NCBI GenBank assembly: GCA_002373505.1
Contig: DFKE01000013.1
Location: 51,720 to 115,719 of the forward strand
Length of the DNA: 64,000 nt
Direction: 5' to 3'
Origin: Bacteroidales bacterium UBA3653
GTDB lineage: Bacteria; Bacteroidota; Bacteroidia; Bacteroidales; Paludibacteraceae
Shown here: in pieces, positions 15,966 to 23,441 of the stretch
Numbering within the stretch: position 1 is the first letter of the stretch
How the letters are laid out: every line of letters starts with the position of its first letter
Position numbers and translations under genes: made by a program
Notes under the pieces: generated by a model
What the model was told of the DNA's origin: nothing
What the model saw: only the letters and a program-made list of their open reading frames with translations
Databases searched by the model: none

Positions 15966-18065
15966 TCAATCCAGCAATATAAACCCTGCCCAGTAATACG
16001 GCGATGAGAAATATATGGTAATGCTTCCGTCCTTGTAACTGGATTTTTTGACTGTTTGTTGTGCCTCCCGAAAGGCTTCTCGTTTGGACATTTTGCATTC
16101 AAAATAATTACGGTAGAATTCAGTCATGAGGATTTGTGTTGCTTTATCATTGACCTGCCATAGTGCCATTATAATGGTCTGAGCCCCTGCCATCTTAAAT
16201 GCCCGCTGTAAGCCAAATACACCGTCTCCGGATATATCTCCCAACCCTGTCTCACATGCAGACATAACGACAATATCTGTACTTTGAAAATCCAAAGATG
16301 CAATCTCTTTGGCGGTTAGGATACCGTCATCCACATCATCAGGAATAGCATTTGAACCTTTCAGCCTAATCTTATCCACTCCGGCGAAGACCAATCCGGT
16401 TCGCTCCAATGGGTCCCGATGCTTACGGCTGGGCTTCCAGAAAAAACCATGTGTAGCAAAATGAAGAATATTCTGCTTTGTGCCGCTTAGGGCTTTAACA
16501 GATTCTTCGTTGGCTGTGTCGTTCGAATAAATGCTTACATCGATATTGTTCTTTATGAGGATAGGGTATATGGTCTCGATCTCTTTTTTCGTATTTGGCA
16601 AAGACTTGGTTGACCCACCTCTAGTAATTCCTTCTAACTGCTCATCTATGCTGAAATGCATAAATCCTCGATGGGCGTATTTTATGCTATTGGCTTTCAT
16701 GACAGAATCGCTCAGCTCGCTGTAATCGATGTTTCCATATAGAGAAGCGGTTTGAAATAGAGTAGGTTGTTTTTTGATTGCCAATTCGCGTGTAGAGGAG
16801 AGTCGCGTAATAGAATAATGGGCTCCTATTGTGCTTTGCATGTCGAAGGGCAGGTTCTCTATCGCAACAATATGTAAAATACCTATTGGAGAGAAGAAGA
16901 TGTTATCTTCGGGATGGAGATAGGGTAGTATCTTATCCCATATTAGTTCTTTAAGTTGTTTTCCCCTTCCTTTGTAGGCATATGTATAACCGATGTCTAT
17001 CCAATTTTCGCCATTCGTTTTTTTGTGTAGTAAAGAGTTGACTTCACTCTCTTCAAACAAGGGTATCATTTTAGGAGAAGACCAAGATTGCCGAAGAGCC
17101 AAAACGCCATATGAACCTAAACGGGTACGATAAAACTCCAAGGCAATATCATGTTCCCCCAAGTTTGCTCGTACGCTATCCCAAGTGAGTTCCAAATGAG
17201 CCACTTTAAACGGCTTGTCATGGATTGCCAATTCATGGAGAATAGCGTAATCTAATGAATCCAATGTTTTTGTCTCTGCAAACTTCTCCATGGCCGCTTT
17301 TTTCTGATTTAAGAGGGTAACTGCTGACTCAATTCCGCTATTTCTGACATATGTTTCAAATCCGATGGTTGTATTCAGTAGCAGGCCCTTGGATAATAAA
17401 GAAGCGTTATAGGCCGCTTTTGAGAGTTCTTTGGATTTAATAGTTCCTTTGTTGCTGGCATTCCTATGAGCCATAGTGATTGTTTTGTCTATATATCCGG
17501 AGACATGATTCCAGTATGTTTGCCGTTGAGATTCCGGCAAGCGGGAGAACTCGCGTCTAATTAAATTAACATAGGTCTCGTAACCGCTGTTATGCGTTTT
17601 CCTGGAGCGTGTGTACATTAACCTGTCTGCATACAACTCTGCCAAATCCAACAAATTATTCAAATAGGCATCACTTTCACTACCGAGCACCTTCTTCTTT
17701 AGTAATAGCGATTTTTCCGAATATCGCATTTGGAGATATTCTTGTCCTTTCATCTTGGCAATGCAAGAAAGTGCATCCAAATAGAGGATTTGAGAAATAC
17801 TGTCTCTTCCGCTAAAAGAGCCATTTCCGTATTTCTTATACAAGTAGGAACTATGCTTTACCAATTGTTCGGCTTCGCCTATCGCTTCATATTCGGCGAG
17901 ACGTGTGGCACACCAAAGTACGCAGTCTGCGTATTCAGGACTATCGACTCCGTATTCATTGGCATAAATAGATAGGAGGGAATTCATTTCCCTACTTTTA
18001 GGCTCTTCATAGATGCTGTTAATCAATGCGAGGACGCCTACTGCTATTTGAAGTATAATGCTCAT
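15966..18065 (-). CDS. CHAT-domain peptidase, 699 residues
   Basis: An N-terminal hydrophobic stretch (MSIILQIAVGVLALINSIY) suggests export or membrane anchoring but is less clear than in the paralogues. Residues ~30-330 are helical and TPR-like. The C-terminal CHAT domain has H539 (ATHG) and C604 (SACETG), then GVFGLQRAFKMAGAQ and the shared SPYYWAGFILLD end, with no repeat-derived insert. It is closer in its active-site segment (SACETGLGD) to the 1277-residue protein than to the 970-residue one. It lies nine bases after the small membrane protein gene and 12 before the next CHAT gene, in the same operon. Confidence 0.88.
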   Translation of the reverse strand: MSIILQIAVGVLALINSIYEEPKSREMNSLLSIYANEYGVDSPEYADCVLWCATRLAEYEAIGEAEQLVKHSSYLYKKYGNGSFSGRDSISQILYLDALSCIAKMKGQEYLQMRYSEKSLLLKKKVLGSESDAYLNNLLDLAELYADRLMYTRSRKTHNSGYETYVNLIRREFSRLPESQRQTYWNHVSGYIDKTITMAHRNASNKGTIKSKELSKAAYNASLLSKGLLLNTTIGFETYVRNSGIESAVTLLNQKKAAMEKFAETKTLDSLDYAILHELAIHDKPFKVAHLELTWDSVRANLGEHDIALEFYRTRLGSYGVLALRQSWSSPKMIPLFEESEVNSLLHKKTNGENWIDIGYTYAYKGRGKQLKELIWDKILPYLHPEDNIFFSPIGILHIVAIENLPFDMQSTIGAHYSITRLSSTRELAIKKQPTLFQTASLYGNIDYSELSDSVMKANSIKYAHRGFMHFSIDEQLEGITRGGSTKSLPNTKKEIETIYPILIKNNIDVSIYSNDTANEESVKALSGTKQNILHFATHGFFWKPSRKHRDPLERTGLVFAGVDKIRLKGSNAIPDDVDDGILTAKEIASLDFQSTDIVVMSACETGLGDISGDGVFGLQRAFKMAGAQTIIMALWQVNDKATQILMTEFYRNYFECKMSKREAFREAQQTVKKSSYKDGSITIYFSSPYYWAGFILLD

Positions 18066-18074
18066 TTTCCTTTT

Positions 18075-18593
18075 TTACAAACGAACAGCTATTCCGACTG
18101 TTCCCCCTTTATCCATTCTGTCATTCATGTTGGCGTATTGTGAGGTGCTGAGGCTCACTTTGTCTGAGAGAGGAATATAACTCATTTGCTCTATCAATTG
18201 CCCTTTTCGGATAATACTTCTTCCCAATAAGACGAGAGGTACTCCTACCGCCGCTCCTCCAACTAACGGAATACCTATGCCTATCCCAAATTCCGCCCAA
18301 TCAGAGAGATCTACAGCATCCATAACGATATAACCTACGAAAAAAAATGATCCTACAGCCAACAATGGTCCGGCAATTGCTATGGCATATCCCATAGATT
18401 TGTAGTATCGGGCTCTACTTCGTATGTCATAATCGTAGTTTCTCGTGTCCATTGCAGATTTTTCCAAGTAATGATATTCGGATAGCCGGGGCGCAATGAC
18501 ACTATCCACGGATATAGATAGGGTGTCTTGGGCTTGCAACGGAGCAGTTATCAACGCCAATAGTAAAATAATATGAATAATTCTCTTCATCAA
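18075..18593 (-). CDS. Small exported membrane protein in CHAT operon
   Basis: The product has 172 residues with a signal peptide (MMKRIIHIILLLALITAPLQAQ) and two adjacent hydrophobic helices (YAIAIAGPLLAVGSFFFVGYIV and GIGIPLVGGAAVGVPLVLLG, residues ~68-125). A DIRSRARYYKSMGY segment precedes the helices. I recognise no family. Small proteins with two glycine-rich helices are common near Bacteroidota secreted lipoproteins, but that gives no function. It is tightly packed between the beta-barrel-like gene (11 bases) and the 699-residue CHAT gene (9 bases), so it is probably part of the same complex or pathway. Confidence 0.7.
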   Translation of the reverse strand: MMKRIIHIILLLALITAPLQAQDTLSISVDSVIAPRLSEYHYLEKSAMDTRNYDYDIRSRARYYKSMGYAIAIAGPLLAVGSFFFVGYIVMDAVDLSDWAEFGIGIGIPLVGGAAVGVPLVLLGRSIIRKGQLIEQMSYIPLSDKVSLSTSQYANMNDRMDKGGTVGIAVRL

Positions 18594-18604
18594 TTTTTTT
18601 TCGA

Positions 18605-19366
18605 TTACTTTAGTGGGTTCGTGATAGATATAGAAACAGCCTTGATTTTATTGGACATAATAAATAGTGGAATTCCTATTCGTGCCTCTATCTGGTACTG
18701 GTTAAGGTTGATTGATGTACCATTATAATATGCCAATTTCTGAGTATCTAGATAAGGTATGAAACCTATATTAAACCGCAAGTCAAATCGAATGACGGGG
18801 AACGGAAGTTGTATGCCTACAAAAGCACCGGGAACCACTTTGGGAAGACAATCCTCGTAAATCCCGCTATACGTATAGTGGTCAGGGTTGTTTATACTAT
18901 GGCTCACGCAAAAATCGGTAAAAAAGCCCACCTGAATAAATCCTATCCCCATATATATGTCGGCGGTTATCCAATGCATGTTAATGCCATTGGAGTCATA
19001 GATCAACTTGTGTGTGGCAATCTGGTTAAACTTATATCCGACATTTGCCCCGACACGCATCATAAAGGATTTCGTGTATTGGTAGTCGTGCAAAATAAGT
19101 TCTGTTTGGATACCGCCTGTTATGCCATTATTATACAATGAATGACTGCCATCAGGAAGTATCTTCCAGTATTTTGATTGAATATATCCGTTCGCGCCTC
19201 CATACAGCCAAATAGTAGGTAGAACGGAGTATTTCTTTTTATTCCGTGTCTCTAACGGAGTGTCGATAACAATAGTGTCACCGTGTACTTCCGCCGCGTG
19301 AAGGCAATGCGTGCCAAATACCAGCGCAATACCTATAAGCAATATGGATTTATTTAAAAATGACAT
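18605..19366 (-). CDS. Probable outer-membrane beta-barrel protein in CHAT operon
   Basis: The product has 253 residues with a signal peptide (MSFLNKSILLIGIALVFGTHCLHA). The mature part shows repeated amphipathic strands ending in aromatic residues (IWLYGGANGYIQS, MRVGANVGYKF, ADIYMGIGFIQVGFFTDF, FDLRFNIGFIP), typical of small outer-membrane barrels. I recognise no named family. It overlaps the upstream lipoprotein gene by 17 bases, which points to translational coupling. In the operon it could anchor or export the CHAT proteins; that is inference. Confidence 0.65.
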   Translation of the reverse strand: MSFLNKSILLIGIALVFGTHCLHAAEVHGDTIVIDTPLETRNKKKYSVLPTIWLYGGANGYIQSKYWKILPDGSHSLYNNGITGGIQTELILHDYQYTKSFMMRVGANVGYKFNQIATHKLIYDSNGINMHWITADIYMGIGFIQVGFFTDFCVSHSINNPDHYTYSGIYEDCLPKVVPGAFVGIQLPFPVIRFDLRFNIGFIPYLDTQKLAYYNGTSINLNQYQIEARIGIPLFIMSNKIKAVSISITNPLK

Positions 19367-20051
19367 GTTTCATGGCACGCACGCGGTGACTGGTGCTCTT
19401 TATCCAATGGTCTTTATTCAAATCAAATAGCAAGGTGGCTGTTTCTGCAACGGCTCGGTCGTAGGGATTGTAATCCAGGCCGGGTTTCGAAAGTACGATA
19501 TAATTCTCGTAATCTTCTTCGCATAACCAATAGAGCGCATTGTTTCCGGCGATAGTATCTCCTCCTATGCGTTTCAAGGCAGAGTTAATAGCAGGTAAGT
19601 TTACCCCATCGTACCATAGCATGATTTCCCACTCGGCTTCTGTCGGCAGACGCCAACTGCCTGAATACGGGAGCTTCTCTCCATTTTTTCTGTTGCACCA
19701 TTCCATAGCCGGGAATCGTTCTATGCCGCGAGCACACATGCACTGCAGCATGGTCACGCCATATTCTATTGCATAATGAGCTATCGAATCTCCTAAATAT
19801 ACTTTTTCATTGGTTGGGCCCCAAGGCAAAATCACTTCGTCCGCAGAAAGGACTAGCATCGTTTTGCCGCTATCTTTTTTATATACCACAATCCCTTCAT
19901 TCCCAAATTCATCCGTATAGGTGTCATATAAAGAATAGATGTCTTCTGAAAAATCGTTAGCTGTATCGAAATGACTCCATTTGCTACACGACGTCACTAA
20001 GAGTGTGATAGCAGATATAGCAACAAAGAGAGTAAGACAAATGCGTTTCAT
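19350..20051 (-). CDS. SUMF1/FGE-like lipoprotein
   Basis: The product has 233 residues with a lipoprotein signal (MKRICLTLFVAISAITLLVTSC, lipobox LVTSC). The core contains MEWCNRKNGEKLPYSGSWRLPTEAEWEIML, which matches the part of formylglycine-generating-enzyme-like (SUMF1) and related Bacteroidota lipoproteins with the hallmark WRLPTEAEWE, and a late HRVRAMKHV that fits the family's C-terminal RVR. It is short, so the domain is partial or minimal and catalytic activity is doubtful. It is the first gene of the six-gene CHAT run. SUMF1-like domains often act as binding modules in signalling and conflict proteins. Confidence 0.7.
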   Translation of the reverse strand: MKRICLTLFVAISAITLLVTSCSKWSHFDTANDFSEDIYSLYDTYTDEFGNEGIVVYKKDSGKTMLVLSADEVILPWGPTNEKVYLGDSIAHYAIEYGVTMLQCMCARGIERFPAMEWCNRKNGEKLPYSGSWRLPTEAEWEIMLWYDGVNLPAINSALKRIGGDTIAGNNALYWLCEEDYENYIVLSKPGLDYNPYDRAVAETATLLFDLNKDHWIKSTSHRVRAMKHVIFK

Positions 20052-20077
20052 GGGAGAGGATTAAAAGTTAGTTATAT

Positions 20078-20734
20078 TTAATGTTTTCGATACCTCCAAA
20101 ATATATATACCAATGGCAGGATAGGAGCAATGTATTTGACCCATGTCTGGATCACTCCGGAGCGGAGACCGAGGACAGTCTCATTGCCGCATAACAGAGC
20201 TATTCCCGAGATTGCCTCTAAAATGACAGGCAATGCAAGTAACACCATCGCAATAGCCAGCGTCACGCGGAACGGAAGGGAAACGCTTTCCCCCGGTGTC
20301 CGGTTGCCGAGCATGAAGAGCCAGATTATTCCTGCAACGGCCAAGGCAACTCGCCAAAGGAAAGGCGGGAATAGAGAAGTCGCACCGGCTATGGAAAACA
20401 CATAAAGAGGAGAAAGAATGACAGTTCCTGCCAATCCGCAGAGCAAGCAGAGAGTCAGTATGCGGAATGGCTTGCTGGCTTCCACGGGCTTAACTCCCCC
20501 TTTAGGGGGCTGGGGGGCCTCCCCCGTGGAGGGATCCCACAAACCAATGCCTGCTATAATCAGGCTGAGCGGCAGAATATCAAGTATCAGACGCTCGCAT
20601 ACATCTTCCCATAGAACGTAATGGTACGGCATGGGATGGATAAGATGAATAAGAAAGCGTGCTGCGATGTACAGCGTGTAAACAATCATGCCGATAGCAG
20701 CAATGTGAGTTGTAGTTTTGAATGATGGTTTCAT
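20078..20734 (-). CDS. Polytopic membrane protein, function unknown
   Basis: The product has 218 residues with about six membrane helices (for example IAAIGMIVYTLYIAARFLIHLI, ILPLSLIIAGIGLW, LCLLCGLAGTVILSPLYVF, VTLAIAMVLLALPVILEAIS). The loop after helix 2 carries GEAPQPPKGGVKPVEAS, encoded by an in-frame palindromic repeat at 20494-20519; without it the loop would be short. No catalytic motif is seen. It lies 13 bases after pfkA and 26 bases before the SUMF1-like lipoprotein gene, so it may link the housekeeping and CHAT genes in one transcript. Confidence 0.7.
   Translation of the reverse strand: MKPSFKTTTHIAAIGMIVYTLYIAARFLIHLIHPMPYHYVLWEDVCERLILDILPLSLIIAGIGLWDPSTGEAPQPPKGGVKPVEASKPFRILTLCLLCGLAGTVILSPLYVFSIAGATSLFPPFLWRVALAVAGIIWLFMLGNRTPGESVSLPFRVTLAIAMVLLALPVILEAISGIALLCGNETVLGLRSGVIQTWVKYIAPILPLVYIFWRYRKH
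20494..20519. repeat. Solo REP-like element in membrane protein gene
   Basis: CTCCCCC, TTTAGGGGG and CTGGGGGGCC as at 9263-9288. It is read in frame as APQPPKGG in a predicted inter-helix loop. Confidence 0.8.
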
Positions 20735-20747
20735 AGTAGTTGCTGTT

Positions 20748-21731
20748 TTACAGGCTCAGCACTTGGAGAGCTTGCCATTTGTCATCCTTGATGTCTTTCT
20801 TCTCTTTGATAGCTTTGGAGAGCGACACATAGACCACATCGCCATTTTGCAACCCTACCATGATCGAGCGTTGCTCTTCCATCAGCGCTTGTATAGCGGC
20901 GCAGCCCATCCGTGAAGCGAGAATACGGTCAAAAGCGGAAGGCGAACCTCCCCGTTGCAAGTGTCCGAGGATGGTGACACGCGTGCCGTATTCGGGGTGA
21001 CTCTGCTCAATGACTTTGGCTACCGCTTGTGCGCCACCCGGGATAGCATGCTCCTGTACGAGAACGATACCGCTGTTCTTGTGTTTCCGTCGTCCTTGTC
21101 CGATAGCCGCCTCCAACTGCTCCTCCAGTGTAGCGCGTTCCGGGATGACTGCTGCTTCCGCTCCGGCTGCAATAGCGGCATTCAGAGTAAGGAAACCGGC
21201 GTCGCGTCCCATGACCTCCACGAGGAAGAGACGCTCATGGCTTGTGCCGGTATCGCGCAGCTTGTCCACACATTCGACAATAGTGTTCAGCGCCGTGTCA
21301 TAACCGATCGTAGAGTCCGTCCCCCAGAGGTCATTGTCAATCGTTGCGGGTATACCGATAACGGGAATATTGTATTCTTGCGACAAAGCGCGCGCACCGG
21401 TGAACGTACCGTCTCCGCCGATAACGATGAGCGCGTCTATCTGCTCGCGCTGGATCGTCTCAAAAGCCCGTTTGCGTCCCTCCTGCGTCTTGAACTCCTC
21501 GCTGCGTGCGGATTTGAGGATGGTACCTCCGCGCTGGATGATACCGCTCACGTCCTGGGTGGTGAACTCCTGTACTTCGCCGTCCATCAGACCTTTATAG
21601 CCGCGGAAGATCGCCTTCACGCGGATGTTATTAGCAATAGCCGCACGCGTCACAGCACGCACAGCAGCATTCATTCCCGGAGCGTCACCTCCCGAGGTTA
21701 GCACTCCGATAGTATTAATTTTATATTCCAT
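20748..21731 (-). CDS. pfkA: 6-phosphofructokinase
   Basis: This glycolytic enzyme phosphorylates fructose 6-phosphate in the cytosol. The 327-residue product has the ATP-site TSGGDAPGMNAAVRA (residues ~11-25), the IGGDGTFTGA motif, the catalytic TIDND and the substrate-binding MGRDAGFL and HLQRGGSPS segments. The GGDGT sequence fits the ATP-dependent type. Length is standard. It is 17 bases downstream of the DUF1963-like gene and 13 upstream of the membrane protein gene, inside what looks like one long minus-strand transcript from the promoter at 25140-25172. Confidence 0.97.
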   Translation of the reverse strand: MEYKINTIGVLTSGGDAPGMNAAVRAVTRAAIANNIRVKAIFRGYKGLMDGEVQEFTTQDVSGIIQRGGTILKSARSEEFKTQEGRKRAFETIQREQIDALIVIGGDGTFTGARALSQEYNIPVIGIPATIDNDLWGTDSTIGYDTALNTIVECVDKLRDTGTSHERLFLVEVMGRDAGFLTLNAAIAAGAEAAVIPERATLEEQLEAAIGQGRRKHKNSGIVLVQEHAIPGGAQAVAKVIEQSHPEYGTRVTILGHLQRGGSPSAFDRILASRMGCAAIQALMEEQRSIMVGLQNGDVVYVSLSKAIKEKKDIKDDKWQALQVLSL

Positions 21732-21748
21732 AGCCGTTTATTTTTTTA

Positions 21749-22294
21749 TTAAAAAGAATACATTACACACTTGACATCATCAAACCGTCGTGCTTCCAGA
21801 TCTTCCGGCGTGATAAGGAAATAGAGGGTGCCGCAGTCGTAGAAACGCAGACCGAGCGGGTCGCACTCGTCCAACTGAAGGAGCACCTCATAATCGGGGT
21901 AAGCGCGGGAGATTTCATACCCGAAATTAGTAGGACGGCAAAGGACATCCGATTCCTCTCCCCGTTTGGCCGGTTCGTCCATGGCCTGCGGATCGGGCGC
22001 AGCGGAGGTGCCGTCCTCATAGAGGACTTCGTGCTCATGCAGGTTTTTGCGGGTAGGGGAGTAGAGGACTTTGTAGAAATAGTCGGGCCATTCCCCCATT
22101 CCGCCGCAATGAACGTCGTAGTCACCGAAGAAATAATCGAGGTCGGCGAAGACATAGACCATTCCTTCTCCCAGATGGAACTGGCATATGAGGGTCATGG
22201 GATTGTCCCCGATCGTATAGGGATACTCCATCCCCTCCGGCATGGCGGGATTACCCCACCAGTGCTCATCGGCTATGTTTCGCGTTGTGTTCAT
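21749..22294 (-). CDS. DUF1963/YwqG-like cytosolic protein
   Basis: The product has 181 residues from the ATG at 22294; the longer reading would start inside the end of the amylase gene. It contains HWWGNPAMPEGMEYPYT, LICQFHLGEG, VYVFADLDYFFGDYD and DECDPLGLRFYDCGTLYFLI, which match the pattern of YwqG-like DUF1963 proteins (short segments on food-source and structural proteins with no known enzyme activity). There is no signal peptide. It lies between the GH13 gene and pfkA with 17-base gaps on both sides. The assignment is moderate; function is unknown. Confidence 0.55.
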   Translation of the reverse strand: MNTTRNIADEHWWGNPAMPEGMEYPYTIGDNPMTLICQFHLGEGMVYVFADLDYFFGDYDVHCGGMGEWPDYFYKVLYSPTRKNLHEHEVLYEDGTSAAPDPQAMDEPAKRGEESDVLCRPTNFGYEISRAYPDYEVLLQLDECDPLGLRFYDCGTLYFLITPEDLEARRFDDVKCVMYSF

Positions 22295-22311
22295 ATTCTT
22301 ATTTTTTTTGT

Positions 22312-23439
22312 CTAAACGCGTCGTTTCTCCCATTTCATCGGTTCTCTCACCCGCATGTCCGCGTATGGTTCGGCATTCTCAATCGTTTGTCGGTTGGTCA
22401 TTGCGCATTCCGTGCCGTAATAGATGATATATTCGAGCCCGTACTCTTGTGCGCATTGTTTCATTACTTCTATCGCTTCCTCCAGCAATGTATGATCTTC
22501 ATGGCAATAGAAGAGGAAACGGTTTGTATCATGGTTGTCGAGGAAGAGATACGGTTTGAAATCCGGTGAGGGATAGCGGTCGAAATGGGCTTTGAGTTTA
22601 CGCTCCAGGCGCTCGTTGTTGCGCAGCCTGTTACCGGCTTTGAGTTCCTCAATAAGAATATTCCGGAATTGGAAATCCAGGACACCGTCCATCACTCCGT
22701 CATAGTCCAATTGCAGGCATTCCTGCTTCAGACCCACTATCCAATAGAAGAGTTTATGCCAAGGAGATTTGAAACGGAGGGTGTGGTAATACTTACGTGC
22801 TACGCCGAACCCCCATACTTCTCCGAAGACACGGCACTCCGGATTGAGAGCATGCATCCGGTCGCGGAAAGAACGCAAGAAAGCCATCGGGATTCCGGCC
22901 GCGTGGTCAATACGGAAACCGTCAATTCCGGCTTTCGACAAACGCTCACCCACCTGAATCATGTACTCGGCTGTAGCTTTGTTTTCCAGATTGAACTTAG
23001 CCAGATCGCGGTATTGCAGGAAATAGACATACTTGTTGCTGTAATCAGGTTGGAAATAGAACCAGTTGCGGTAGGGGCTTGCCTTGCGTCGTTTGAGTGC
23101 GTCCTGAAAGAAAGGATGATTAATATGGCAATGGTTCGGTACAAAATCCGCAATGACCTTCATGTTTTTAGCATGAGCCTTGTCAATGAGGTTCTCAAGG
23201 TCTTTCCAAGTACCGAAATGCGGGTCTATCCGTTCATAATCGACCGTGTGATAACCATGATAGCCATTCTCGGCATTCGCAAAGAAAGGCGAGAGCCAGA
23301 TAGCAGTAGCCCCCAGAGATTGAATATAATCCAATTTATCGGTAATGCCATTGAGCGTCCCGCCAAGGAAGGTTATATCATTTTGAGGCGGAGTCGCCCA
23401 TCCTCCATTGAACCGGTCAATTAAAATCTGATATATCAT
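22312..23439 (-). CDS. Cytosolic GH13 alpha-amylase-family glycosidase
   Basis: The 375-residue product is a GH13 (beta/alpha)8 enzyme acting on alpha-glucans or maltodextrins. Motifs in order are DFVPNH (~98-103), GFRIDHA with nucleophile D178, GEVWG with acid/base E207, and FLDNHD with D304. The N-terminus MIYQILIDRFNGG matches the YQI-DRF start of cyclomaltodextrinase-like enzymes. There is no signal peptide, so it works in the cytosol. The usual C-terminal beta-sandwich (domain C) is absent or very reduced. It starts two bases after the CorA-like gene ends and precedes DUF1963-like and pfkA, which fits maltodextrin breakdown feeding glycolysis. Confidence 0.9.
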   Translation of the reverse strand: MIYQILIDRFNGGWATPPQNDITFLGGTLNGITDKLDYIQSLGATAIWLSPFFANAENGYHGYHTVDYERIDPHFGTWKDLENLIDKAHAKNMKVIADFVPNHCHINHPFFQDALKRRKASPYRNWFYFQPDYSNKYVYFLQYRDLAKFNLENKATAEYMIQVGERLSKAGIDGFRIDHAAGIPMAFLRSFRDRMHALNPECRVFGEVWGFGVARKYYHTLRFKSPWHKLFYWIVGLKQECLQLDYDGVMDGVLDFQFRNILIEELKAGNRLRNNERLERKLKAHFDRYPSPDFKPYLFLDNHDTNRFLFYCHEDHTLLEEAIEVMKQCAQEYGLEYIIYYGTECAMTNRQTIENAEPYADMRVREPMKWEKRRV

Positions 23440-23441
23440 AA

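Noticed and set aside
9192..18065. Cytosolic Craspase-like CHAT defence protease
   Set aside because: Two of the three proteins here have clear signal peptides, the third has a hydrophobic N-terminus, and there is no Cas gRAMP gene nearby.
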